Shown here piece by piece: positions 51,422 through 60,699 of a DNA stretch of 64,000 nt (the stretch's first letter is position 1; each line of letters starts with the position of its first letter). The notes below the pieces were generated by a model that was not told the origin of the DNA, searched no databases, and saw nothing but the letters and a program-made list of their open reading frames with translations. Source of the stretch: Kiloniellaceae bacterium (lineage in GTDB: Bacteria; Pseudomonadota; Alphaproteobacteria; Kiloniellales; Kiloniellaceae); assembly GCA_009377535.1 (NCBI GenBank), contig WHTV01000004.1:25351-89350 (forward strand), in the 5' to 3' direction. The translations under genes were made by a program, and so were the position numbers.

Positions 51422-54130
51422 TTACTCGGCGGCGACAAGTTCCTTGAAGGTGGAGTCGCGCCCGGTCAGCTCCTCATAGCTGCCCTGCTCGACGACACGA
51501 CCGTCGCGCATCACAAGAATGCCGTCAAAGAGCACGGCCATCTCCGGGCGGTACAGCGTCCAGATCACGCCCTGCCCGCGACGCAGGTCGAGGATGCGTT
51601 CGAGCAAGCGATTCTGGGCACTGCCGTCGAGCACCGAGACCGCCTCGTTGACGACCAGGATGTCGGGGCGTTTCAGCAGAGCGCGGGCGATCGCCAGCTT
51701 CTGTCGCTGCACCGAGTTCAGCCGCCCGCCGCCGATGCCCACATTGTAGTCCAGGCCGGCCTTGATGACGGTCTCGCGCAGCCCGAGATCGTCGAGCAGC
51801 TCCGCCAGGGCATCGCCGATGATCTGCTCGGCGCCGGCCTGCCCGAAGGCGAGTCGGCCAAACAAGATGTTGTCCTGCAGGGAGGCCGCCGCGTTGTAAG
51901 CATCGGCCCGGTAGAGTTCCACCGCAGCCGGCGAGTCGCGTTCCAGGCGTTCGGCCAGTCGCTGGCGCGCCTTCACCAGGCGTGCGGCCATGGCATCGTC
52001 GACCAGGCCGAGGCGGTGGCGCGCCTCGACGTAGTTGAAGGGCAGGCCGAGCAGCAGGTGGCGCGCCGTCTCATCGAGCGCGGCGACCCCCGCCTTGTCG
52101 ACGCGCCCGACAATAGCGCTGAATTCCGGCAGATCGTCATCCCCGATGAAGCTGAACTGTTCGAAGAAGGGATGGCCGGGCGGCAGGTCGGCAAAGATCT
52201 CGACCATGGTCTTGGCGATGGTCGCGCCCATGCCGACGAGGTCGTCGACCAGTCCTTCCTCGCGCAGCACCGCCGCGACCGTCGGATTCTTCGCGAGCGC
52301 GCCCGAGGCGAAGGCTGGCACGCGCGGCGTGCCGAACAGCAGGTTCTCCGCGACGCTGGCATTGCGGTTGTAGCTGTCTTCCGCAAAGCGCACGACGAGC
52401 TCTTCGTTGCCGCTGTCGCGCAGCCGGCCGAGGAGGGCGGCGCGGGCACGCAGGATACCAGCGGCGGCGTCAGGATGCTGGAGTGGGTCGATGGTTCCGG
52501 TCAGCCCGAAGCGGTAGACGTCGCTTTTCAGCTCGACCACGGCCAATACCTCGATCAGCCGCGCGGTGATGTCCTCCGCGCCGCTGGCACCGGCCGCCTC
52601 GTAATCGATCCAGTCGGCCTTGATGTCGAACTCCGGATTGCCCGCCCGCCTGGCCTCCGCCAGTTCGGCCGCCGAGGCCCCGCTGCCGGCCTTGGCCGCC
52701 CGGAGCGGGCGGTGCTTCAGGCCATAGAGCAGATTGTCGCGCAGCGTGCCGGCGAAGTGGTAGGCGTTGGCGCCGACATAGGCGATGCGGCGGCCGGTAA
52801 CCGCCGTCGGCAGGCGATCGATGTCGCTGCCGTCGATGCGCAACGTACCGGAGCTTGGCGTCACCAGTCCGGCCAGCATGTAGCTCAGCAGATCCATGCC
52901 GCTGTCGTTCGAGCCGACGATGGCGACGTGGTCGGTGACACCGATGGCAAAGCTAGCAGCGCGCACCACAGGTAGAGCATTCTCGTCCAGCAGGGTGAGC
53001 GCTGAAGCGACGATCTCGCCCTTCAGCGGCGGGCCGGGATCGTTCTCAGGCGCCTCCCGGGCGGGGTCGATCAACTGCGGCGGCTGGAACTGGTCGATCA
53101 CCTGTTCGTACTTGATCTGCACGTCGAGACGCTGCTGATCCCAGTCGATCAGCTCCTTGATCGGCGACGGCAGATCCTTGTAGGCGGCGATCACGGCAAC
53201 CAGCGCACCAATGTCGAGGCGGCCGGAAATCGCCAACAGGCCGCCGCCAGCGTAGAACATGAAGGGCGTCAGCTGGGCGAGCAGGTTGTTGATGAACTTT
53301 ACGAAGAACTTGCGCTGATAGATCTCGAAGCGGATGTGGAAGATGCGCCCGAGGCGCGCGACCAAGTCGGCGCGCTCGAAGTTGGTGGTGTCGTGCGCCC
53401 GCACCTCGATGCCGCCGTCGATGATCTCGCCGATGCGCCCGGCCAGCTGGCGGGCGGTCAACTGGCGCTCGCGCCCGAGCTCCAACAGGCGCCGGCGCAA
53501 GCGGGGAATGAGGTAGGACTGGAACGCCACCACCCCAGCCGCCACCAGGCCGAGCCAGAACGACTGCACCATGATGAACAGCAGTGCCGTCGCCGCTTGG
53601 CCGCCGAGGAACAAAGGCGTGGCGAAGGCATCGCCGGTGAAACCGCCGAGCGGCTCCACCTCGTCCTTGATCATGGTCGCCATTTCCGAGGGCTTCACCC
53701 GCTTCAGATGCGGCAGCGGGAAACGCAGAATGCGATCGGCAAGATCGAAGCGCAGGCGCCGCAGCAGGCGTTCGCCCAAGCGACCCTTGCGGGTGTTGAT
53801 CACCAGCTTGAACATGCCGTTGACCATGACCAGCGCCAGGAACGAGAAGCTGAGCGCCAGCAGCATGTCCTGCTGCACCAGGTCGAAGCCGCCGAACAGC
53901 GTCACCTGACGCCCGAAGATCTCCTCGCCGAAGGGCAGGTCCGCCGCCAGGAAAGGCTGGGTCGATCCCGGCTGGTCGAAGCCCTGGCCCTGGATGCCTT
54001 CGTTGACGATCTGCTTCGGCAGGTTGAGGGAGAGGTAGTAGAACGGCAGCGAGACGGCCACGAGCAGCAGAATGATGAGCTGCTCTGCCCGGCTGTGGCG
54101 CCAAACGTACTTGAAGATGTTAGGTTCCAT
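51422..54130 (-). CDS. ABC exporter-like protein (TMD + degenerate NBD with large insertion)
   Basis: Six-TM exporter domain; NBD alignment VAIVGSNDSGMDLLSYMLAGLVTPSSGTLRIDGSDIDRLP; IGGGRLNSVQRQKLAIARALLKRPDILVVNEAVSVLD; WTLYRPEMAVLFDGILVMRDGRVVEQGSYEEL. Confidence 0.9.
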   Translation of the reverse strand: MEPNIFKYVWRHSRAEQLIILLLVAVSLPFYYLSLNLPKQIVNEGIQGQGFDQPGSTQPFLAADLPFGEEIFGRQVTLFGGFDLVQQDMLLALSFSFLALVMVNGMFKLVINTRKGRLGERLLRRLRFDLADRILRFPLPHLKRVKPSEMATMIKDEVEPLGGFTGDAFATPLFLGGQAATALLFIMVQSFWLGLVAAGVVAFQSYLIPRLRRRLLELGRERQLTARQLAGRIGEIIDGGIEVRAHDTTNFERADLVARLGRIFHIRFEIYQRKFFVKFINNLLAQLTPFMFYAGGGLLAISGRLDIGALVAVIAAYKDLPSPIKELIDWDQQRLDVQIKYEQVIDQFQPPQLIDPAREAPENDPGPPLKGEIVASALTLLDENALPVVRAASFAIGVTDHVAIVGSNDSGMDLLSYMLAGLVTPSSGTLRIDGSDIDRLPTAVTGRRIAYVGANAYHFAGTLRDNLLYGLKHRPLRAAKAGSGASAAELAEARRAGNPEFDIKADWIDYEAAGASGAEDITARLIEVLAVVELKSDVYRFGLTGTIDPLQHPDAAAGILRARAALLGRLRDSGNEELVVRFAEDSYNRNASVAENLLFGTPRVPAFASGALAKNPTVAAVLREEGLVDDLVGMGATIAKTMVEIFADLPPGHPFFEQFSFIGDDDLPEFSAIVGRVDKAGVAALDETARHLLLGLPFNYVEARHRLGLVDDAMAARLVKARQRLAERLERDSPAAVELYRADAYNAAASLQDNILFGRLAFGQAGAEQIIGDALAELLDDLGLRETVIKAGLDYNVGIGGGRLNSVQRQKLAIARALLKRPDILVVNEAVSVLDGSAQNRLLERILDLRRGQGVIWTLYRPEMAVLFDGILVMRDGRVVEQGSYEELTGRDSTFKELVAAE

Positions 54131-54368
54131 GCAACCTCTTCGGCAGGCCGCAACGGCAGCGGCCCCAGGCCCCGACGGCGGGAAGGAGGGGCCCGGTTAC
54201 TTGCGCCTGCCGCAAGTTAGAGCATGACCGGACGAAAATGAACAATCCCAAAAGCGCCGCAAAGCAGCCGGGCGGGGTCGTCGCAGGGCGGGTCAGAGGA
54301 GCCTTTCCGCCGCGCCCCGGCCTGTGCCATAGTCGCCCCCGGCAGTCCGCGGAGAGGGAGAAGGCGGC

Positions 54369-55613
54369 ATGCAGGACAGCCGCAAAGGTAAGCGCGTCCT
54401 CATCTACAGCCACGACAGCTTCGGCCTGGGTCACCTGCGGCGTTGCCGCGAGATTGCCCATACCCTGGCTGACGCCCACAAATCGCTGTCGGTACTGATT
54501 CTTTCGGGCTCGCCCATCATCGGGTCGTTCGATTTCCGCGCCCGCGTCGATTTCGTGCGGGTACCGGGGGTGATCAAGCTGCGCAACGGCGACTACACCT
54601 CGCTGGCGCTGCACATCGATGTCGACCAGACCTTAGCGATGCGCGCCTCGATCATCGAACACACGGCCGAGTTCTTCGACCCGGACCTCTTCATCGTCGA
54701 CAAGGAGCCGCTTGGCCTGCGCGGCGAGGTGGAGGCCACCCTGGCGATGCTGCGCGACCGCGGCACGCCCTGTGTGCTCGGTCTGCGCGACGTCATGGAC
54801 GAGCCCGGATTGCTGGCCCCGGAATGGGAGCGCAAGCAGGTGGTGCCGGCCCTGCAGCGCTATTTCGACGACATCTGGATCTATGGCCTGCCGCAGATCT
54901 GTGACCCGCTGGAAGGCATCGAACTGCCGGATTCCGTACGCAAGCGCATGACCTACACCGGCTATCTGAAGCGCAGCCTGCCCAAGGTGAGCCCCCACGT
55001 GGCGCTGGAAAAAATCAGCGAGCCTTACCTGCTGGTCACCGTCGGCGGCGGCGGCGACGGCGAGGCCATCATCGACTGGGTGCTGCGCGCCTACGAAGCC
55101 GACCCCAAGCTGCCCTTCCCGGCCCTCCTGGTGCTCGGGCCCTTCATGAACAGCGAGGCCCAAAGCGACTTTCAGGCCCGCGTGGCGCAGCTCGCCAAGG
55201 TGGAAGCGGTGACCTTCGAGACCCACCTGGAAAGCCTGATGGACCGCGCCATCGGCGTGGTCTGCATGGGCGGCTACAACACCTTCTGCGAGGTCCTGTC
55301 CTTCGACAAGCGCGCCCTGGTGATCCCGCGCACCGAGCCGCGCATGGAGCAGCACATCCGCGCCTCGCGGGCTCAGGATCTGGGCCTGGTGCGCATGCTG
55401 CGCGACGACGGTCGCCGCGATGCCCAGCTGATGGCCACCGCCCTGCGCAACCTGCCGCAACAGGGCCGCCCCTCGGACGTGGTGGTGCCGGGCCTGCTGG
55501 ACGGCCCGGCCAACGTGGTGCGCCTGTCCGAATACTGGCTGCAGCGCGGTTCCAGCAACCTGAGCGTCGCCGGGCCGGCCAGCACCGGACCGCGCAAAAA
55601 GAGACGACTGTGA
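54369..55613 (+). CDS. COG4671-like predicted glycosyltransferase (MurG/GT28-like fold), copy 1
   Basis: KRVLIYSHDSFGLGHLRRCREIAHTLAD; LFIVDKEPLGLRGEV; GVVCMGGYNTFCEVLSFDKRALVIPRTEPRMEQHIRA. Confidence 0.87.
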   Translation: MQDSRKGKRVLIYSHDSFGLGHLRRCREIAHTLADAHKSLSVLILSGSPIIGSFDFRARVDFVRVPGVIKLRNGDYTSLALHIDVDQTLAMRASIIEHTAEFFDPDLFIVDKEPLGLRGEVEATLAMLRDRGTPCVLGLRDVMDEPGLLAPEWERKQVVPALQRYFDDIWIYGLPQICDPLEGIELPDSVRKRMTYTGYLKRSLPKVSPHVALEKISEPYLLVTVGGGGDGEAIIDWVLRAYEADPKLPFPALLVLGPFMNSEAQSDFQARVAQLAKVEAVTFETHLESLMDRAIGVVCMGGYNTFCEVLSFDKRALVIPRTEPRMEQHIRASRAQDLGLVRMLRDDGRRDAQLMATALRNLPQQGRPSDVVVPGLLDGPANVVRLSEYWLQRGSSNLSVAGPASTGPRKKRRL

Positions 55614-55632
55614 CGCCGCCCATTCCCCTGCC

Positions 55633-56934
55633 ATGAGCGCGATTCCTGCCTCTGCAGATCGCCCGGCAGCGCCCGCTGTCGGTGTCCTTGCCGTGGTCCT
55701 CAAGGGCTATCCACGCCTATCGGAAACCTTCATCGCCCAGGAGATCCTGGCGCTCGAGCGGCGTGGCTTCGCCCTCCGCCTGATCTCCCTGCGCCAGCCG
55801 ACCGACCGCAAACTCCATCCGGTGCATGACGAGATTCGCGCGCCGGTGGGCTACCTGCCGGAGTACCTCTACCAGGAGCCACTGAGGGTGCTGCGCAGCT
55901 GGTGGCGCGCCCGGCAGCAGCCGGGCTACGCGCGGGCCCGGCAGGCCTTCCTGCGCGACCTCATGCGCGACCTGACGCCGAACCGGGTGCGCCGCTTCGG
56001 CCAGGCCTGCGTGCTGGCCGCCGAACTGCCCGCCGAGGTGACGCGGCTCTACGCCCACTTTCTCCACACCCCGGCTTCGGTCGCCCGCTACACCGCCTTG
56101 CTGACCGGCCTGCCGTGGAGCGTTTCGGCCCACGCCAAGGACATCTGGACCATCCCAGACTGGGAAAAGCGCGAAAAACTGGCGGAAGCCGAGTGGCTGG
56201 TCACCTGTACCGCCGTCGGCGCGGACCACCTGCGCTCACACGCCCCCGGGCCGGGGCGTGTCACCCTGCTCTACCATGGCCTCGACCTCGACCGCTTTGC
56301 CGCGGCGGCGGCCAAACAAAGCGCCCGCGACGGCAGCGGGCCCCATCCGGTGCGCCTGCTGTCGGTCGGCCGGGCGGTGGAGAAAAAGGGTTACGACCTG
56401 CTGCTGGCGGCTCTGTCCGCGCTGCCTGCCGGGCTGCACTGGCAGCTCACCCACATCGGCGGCGGCCCGCTCCGACCAGCATTGGAACGCGAGGCCGCTG
56501 CCCTTGGCCTGGACGGGCGCATCGCTTGGCGGGGCGCCCAGGCCCAGGCGGACGTGCTGGAGCAGTATCGCAGCGCCGACCTCTTCGTGCTGGCCAGTCG
56601 CATCGCCAAGGACGGCGACCGCGACGGCCTGCCCAACGTGCTGATGGAGGCGCAGAGCCAGGGCCTCGCCTGCCTCGCCACCCGGGTCGCGGCGATCCCG
56701 GAGCTGATCGACGACGGAGTGACCGGTGCCCTGGTGCCGCCGGAGGACCCGGCGGCGCTGGCCGCCGGGCTGACTCGGTTGATCGTCGACCCGGCCGAGC
56801 GCCAGCGCCTGGGGCAAGCAGGACAGCAGCGCATTCGCGCGGACTTTGATATGAAGGGGGGAATCGACACCCTCGTGCGGCTGCTGAGCCGGGCAGACGG
56901 CGTCGATTCGCTGCCCGGCAGAGCCGCCGAGTAA
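55633..56934 (+). CDS. Glycosyltransferase family 4-type protein
   Basis: GYPRLSETFIAQEILALERRGF; LYHGLDLDRF; RLLSVGRAVEKKGYDLLL; DGDRDGLPNVLMEAQSQGLACLATRVAAIPELIDDG. Confidence 0.92.
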   Translation: MSAIPASADRPAAPAVGVLAVVLKGYPRLSETFIAQEILALERRGFALRLISLRQPTDRKLHPVHDEIRAPVGYLPEYLYQEPLRVLRSWWRARQQPGYARARQAFLRDLMRDLTPNRVRRFGQACVLAAELPAEVTRLYAHFLHTPASVARYTALLTGLPWSVSAHAKDIWTIPDWEKREKLAEAEWLVTCTAVGADHLRSHAPGPGRVTLLYHGLDLDRFAAAAAKQSARDGSGPHPVRLLSVGRAVEKKGYDLLLAALSALPAGLHWQLTHIGGGPLRPALEREAAALGLDGRIAWRGAQAQADVLEQYRSADLFVLASRIAKDGDRDGLPNVLMEAQSQGLACLATRVAAIPELIDDGVTGALVPPEDPAALAAGLTRLIVDPAERQRLGQAGQQRIRADFDMKGGIDTLVRLLSRADGVDSLPGRAAE

Positions 56935-56961
56935 TCAGATCATTCCTAACCCGAAGCCATC

Positions 56962-58092
56962 ATGCGCATTGCGTTCTATGCTCCGCTGAAGCCGCCAACT
57001 CACAGCAACCCCTCCGGCGATCGCCAGATGGCCCGGATGATTGTGCAGGCCCTGGAGCAGGCCGGGCACGAGGTGGAACTGGCGAGCCGCTTCCGCAGCC
57101 GCGAAGCGCTGGGCGACGCGCGGCGCCTGGAGCGCCTGCAGCGCCTCGGCGACAGGCTGGCCGAGCGGCTGGTCCGCCATTACCAGGGCCTGCCGCCACG
57201 CCGACGCCCGCAGCTCTGGTTCACCTATCACCTCTACTACAAGGCGCCGGACTGGATCGGCCCCAAGGTGGCGCGGGCGCTACGCATCCCCTACGTGGTG
57301 GCCGAGGGCTCGGTCGCCTACAAGCGGGCCGGCGGCCCGTGGGCGGCGAGCCACCGCGCGGTCCTGGAGGCATTGGACCAGGCCGCCGCGGTGGTCACCC
57401 TGAACCCGCTGGACGCCAAGCTGATCCCCGACCAGAGCAAGGTGCGGGCGCTGAAGCCCTTTATCGACACCACCCCCTACGAGGCGGTCAGGCCGCTGCG
57501 TGCGGATTACCGCGCGGTGCTGGCCAGCGAGCAGCAGCTCGACCCCGACCTGCCGTGGCTGCTTGCCGCTGCCATGATGCGCCCGGGCGATAAGCTGAAG
57601 TCCTACCAGATCCTGGCCCAGGCACTGCGCGCCATCCCGGACATCCCCTGGCAGCTGGTCGTGGCCGGCGACGGCCAGGCCTACGACGCAGTGGTCCAGG
57701 GCTTTGGCTGGGCCCTGCCGGGACGTGTTCGCTTCCTCGGCCTGGTGCAGCCGGAGGTCATGCCGGCGCTCTACGCTGCCTGTGACCTGCTGGTCTGGCC
57801 GGCAGTCAACGAGGCCTTCGGCATGGTGTTGCTGGAGGCGCAGGCCGCCGGCATCCCCGTGGTCGCCGGGCGCAGCCCGGGGGTGGAGAACGTGGTGGCC
57901 GAAGGCATCACCGGGTACCTCAGCGACCCTGGACTCGCCACCTTCGCCGCCAGCGTACGCGAGATGCTGTCGCAGAAGGCAAGCCGCCTGGCCATGGGCG
58001 AGGCCGCCCCCCGGTTGATCGCCGAGCAGCACAGCATGCTGGCTGCCGCGCGCCGGCTGAACGCCATTCTGGAAGAGGCAAGCCGACGGTGA
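56962..58092 (+). CDS. Glycosyltransferase family 4-type protein
   Basis: MRIAFYAPLKPPTHSNPSGDRQMARMIVQALEQAGHEVELASRF; NEAFGMVLLEAQAAGIPVVAGRSPGVENVV. Confidence 0.9.
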   Translation: MRIAFYAPLKPPTHSNPSGDRQMARMIVQALEQAGHEVELASRFRSREALGDARRLERLQRLGDRLAERLVRHYQGLPPRRRPQLWFTYHLYYKAPDWIGPKVARALRIPYVVAEGSVAYKRAGGPWAASHRAVLEALDQAAAVVTLNPLDAKLIPDQSKVRALKPFIDTTPYEAVRPLRADYRAVLASEQQLDPDLPWLLAAAMMRPGDKLKSYQILAQALRAIPDIPWQLVVAGDGQAYDAVVQGFGWALPGRVRFLGLVQPEVMPALYAACDLLVWPAVNEAFGMVLLEAQAAGIPVVAGRSPGVENVVAEGITGYLSDPGLATFAASVREMLSQKASRLAMGEAAPRLIAEQHSMLAAARRLNAILEEASRR

Positions 58093-58691
58093 GCCGGCTG
58101 CTGCTCATCCGCCACGGCGCGACCGACTGGAATGCGGCGGGGCGTATCCAGGGCCGCAGCGACCAACCGCTGTCGCCGGCCGGCCGCAGCGCCGTCGCCA
58201 CCTGGGGGCTGCCGCCCAACGCCGCCGGCGCGCGCTGGATCTGCAGTCCGCTGGTCCGCGCGCGCGATACCGCTGCGATCCTGCACGCCGGCCCGGTGGA
58301 GACCGAGCCTTGCCTCATCGAGACCGACTGGGGGGCCTGGGAAGGCCGGACCCTTATGGCCCTGCGTGCCGAGCTGGGCGCCGGGATGGCCGCGCAGGAA
58401 GCCCGCGGTCTCGACTTCCGCCCGCCCGGCGGCGAGAGCCCGCGCGACGTCCAGGACCGCCTGCGCCCGCTGCTGGCAAGCTTGGCGGAAGCCGCTGACG
58501 ACGTGGTAGCAGTCACCCATAAAGGCGTGATCCGTGCCGTCTACTCCCTGGCCAGCGGCTGGGACATGCGCGCCGAGCCACCGCAGAAGCTGACCGATGC
58601 CTGCATTCAGGTCTTCGCCCTGGTCCCTGGCGGCGCGCCGCGCATCGAAACCCTCAACCTGCCCCTGCGCGTCACATGCCGCACGCCATGA
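58089..58691 (+). CDS. Histidine phosphatase (phosphoglycerate mutase-like) family protein; GTG start
   Basis: SRLLLIRHGATDWNAAGRIQGRSDQPLSPAGRS; RHG motif; VVAVTHKGVIRAV. Confidence 0.92.
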   Translation: MSRLLLIRHGATDWNAAGRIQGRSDQPLSPAGRSAVATWGLPPNAAGARWICSPLVRARDTAAILHAGPVETEPCLIETDWGAWEGRTLMALRAELGAGMAAQEARGLDFRPPGGESPRDVQDRLRPLLASLAEAADDVVAVTHKGVIRAVYSLASGWDMRAEPPQKLTDACIQVFALVPGGAPRIETLNLPLRVTCRTP

Positions 58692-59881
58692 ACACGCGCG
58701 CCGACGTCCTGCTCTACGTGCAGCACCTGCTGGGCATCGGCCATATCCGCCGCGCCGCGGTGCTGGCCCGCGCCTTCCACCGCGCCGGGCTGAAGGTCGT
58801 CTTCGTTACCGGCGGGCTGCCGGTGGGCGGCCTTGAGTTCGGCGGCGTCGAAGTCGTGCAGCTGCCACCCGCGCGTGCCCAGGACGACCGTTTCGCCGTC
58901 ATCCTGGATGCGAGCGACCGGCCGATCGACGAGGCCTGGAGGGCGCGCCGTCGCGACCTGCTGCTGGAGGTCTACCGTCGCACCTGCCCGCGTATGGTGA
59001 TGACCGAGCTGTATCCCTTCGGCCGGCGCAAGATGCGCTTCGAGCTGGACCCGTTGATCGAGGCCGCGCGCACCGACGACCCGCCGGCGCTCATCGCCTG
59101 CTCGCTGCGTGACATCGTGAACCGGCCGGGCGACGCCGGGAAGACCGCCTGGATGGTCGATCGCTTCACCCGTCAGTTCGATCTGCTCTATGTCCACGGC
59201 GAGCCGCGCCTGTTCCGCCTCGAGGACTGTTTTCCGGAGAGCCCCGCCGTGGCGGAGCGCCTGCACTACACCGGCTACGTGACCGAGGCCGCCCAGGCGG
59301 TAGCCGCCGCGCGGGCGAGCCGGGTCGACACCGGCCCCGGTCAGCCGGGAAGCGGCGAGGTCATCGTCTCCGCCGGCGGCGGCGCAGTGGGGGCCGCGCT
59401 GCTGCGCTGCGCCCTGGCCGCCCGATCCCTGTCGCCGCTGGCCGAGGTCCCCTGGCGCCTGCTGATCGGCCCCAACCTGCCAGAGCCCGACTTTCGGGCC
59501 ATCGCCGCGGCAGCGCCAGCCGACGTCACCGTGGAATATGCGCGCAGCGACTTCGTGCAACTGCTGACCCGCGCCCGGCTGTCGATCAGCCAGGGCGGCT
59601 ACAACACCCTGATGGAGGTGCTGGCCAGCGGCGTGCCCGGCGTCGTGGTGCCCTTCGCCGGCGGCGCCGAGACCGAGCAGGCCCAGCGCGCCCAGGTCCT
59701 CGCCGCGCAGAATTTCATTACCGTGGTCGACGAAGCGCGCCTCGATCCCGCGCAGTTGGCGGCCGGCATCGAACGTGCCCTGGCCCAAGGGGGCGCCCGG
59801 GGCAAGGCGCCCCTCCGCATGGACGGCGCCGAGGAGACTGCGCGCCACCTGATCGCCCGACTGAAGGAAGTTGCGGCATGA
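58688..59881 (+). CDS. COG4671-like predicted glycosyltransferase, copy 2
   Basis: ADVLLYVQHLLGIGHIRRAAVLARAFHRAGLKVVFVTGG; ARLSISQGGYNTLMEVLASGVPGVVVPFAGGAETEQAQRAQ. Confidence 0.88.
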   Translation: MNTRADVLLYVQHLLGIGHIRRAAVLARAFHRAGLKVVFVTGGLPVGGLEFGGVEVVQLPPARAQDDRFAVILDASDRPIDEAWRARRRDLLLEVYRRTCPRMVMTELYPFGRRKMRFELDPLIEAARTDDPPALIACSLRDIVNRPGDAGKTAWMVDRFTRQFDLLYVHGEPRLFRLEDCFPESPAVAERLHYTGYVTEAAQAVAAARASRVDTGPGQPGSGEVIVSAGGGAVGAALLRCALAARSLSPLAEVPWRLLIGPNLPEPDFRAIAAAAPADVTVEYARSDFVQLLTRARLSISQGGYNTLMEVLASGVPGVVVPFAGGAETEQAQRAQVLAAQNFITVVDEARLDPAQLAAGIERALAQGGARGKAPLRMDGAEETARHLIARLKEVAA

Positions 59882-60699
59882 CCGGCGGCGAGACCGGCGC
59901 CTGGCAGCAACTCGAGCGCGAACTCGGGGCCTGGGCCGCGGCCAGCCGCCAGGCGGAGATCTGGTGGCGCGACGATGATGCCGGCGCGCCCGGCCCAGCC
60001 TTCGAGCGGCTGCTGGCCGTCGCGGCGGCGAGCCGCGCGCCGCTCGCCCTGGCGACGATTCCGGCCAGGGTGGAGCCCGCCCTGGCCGAGGTTCTGGAAA
60101 TCCAGGCCCCCGGTGCCGTCGTGCTGCAGCACGGTTACGCCCATGCCGATCATGCAGCGGCGGGAGCCAAGAAATGCGAACTGGTCGACCCGGCAAGGCG
60201 TCCGACGATCATGGACGAGCTGCGCCAGGGCCGCGCGCGGCTGGCCAGCCTCTTCGGCGCCCGCTTCCGGCCTGTGCTGGTGCCGCCGTGGAACCGCATC
60301 GACCCGGTCCTGCTCCCGCAGCTGCCCGCCCTCGGTTTCACGGGGCTGTCGACCTACACGGCCCGCACCGCGGCAACACCGGTCGTGGGCCTGCGACAGG
60401 CGAACTGTCATGTCGACATCCTGGAGTGGCATCCGCAGCGCCGATTCCTCGGGACGCGGGCGGCGCTCGAGTTGCTGGCCGGTCATCTCGCCGCCCGACG
60501 CCTGGGTAAAGTCGATGCCGCCGAGCCCAGCGGCATCCTCACCCACCACCACGTGCACGATGCAGCAGCCTGGGATTTCCTTGCGGAGTTGCTGGACCGC
60601 CTGGCGCGCCACGCCGCCGTGCGTCTGCTGTCGGCGCACGAGGTCTTCGCCAAGCCAACCGCCGACCGGCAGGCGACAGCAGGGGAGACGAGGGCGTGA
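59878..60699 (+). CDS. Polysaccharide deacetylase (NodB)-like protein
   Basis: EIWWRDDDAGAPGPAF; VLQHGYAHADHA; VLVPPWNRIDP; GILTHHHVHDAAAW. Confidence 0.83.
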   Translation: MTGGETGAWQQLERELGAWAAASRQAEIWWRDDDAGAPGPAFERLLAVAAASRAPLALATIPARVEPALAEVLEIQAPGAVVLQHGYAHADHAAAGAKKCELVDPARRPTIMDELRQGRARLASLFGARFRPVLVPPWNRIDPVLLPQLPALGFTGLSTYTARTAATPVVGLRQANCHVDILEWHPQRRFLGTRAALELLAGHLAARRLGKVDAAEPSGILTHHHVHDAAAWDFLAELLDRLARHAAVRLLSAHEVFAKPTADRQATAGETRA

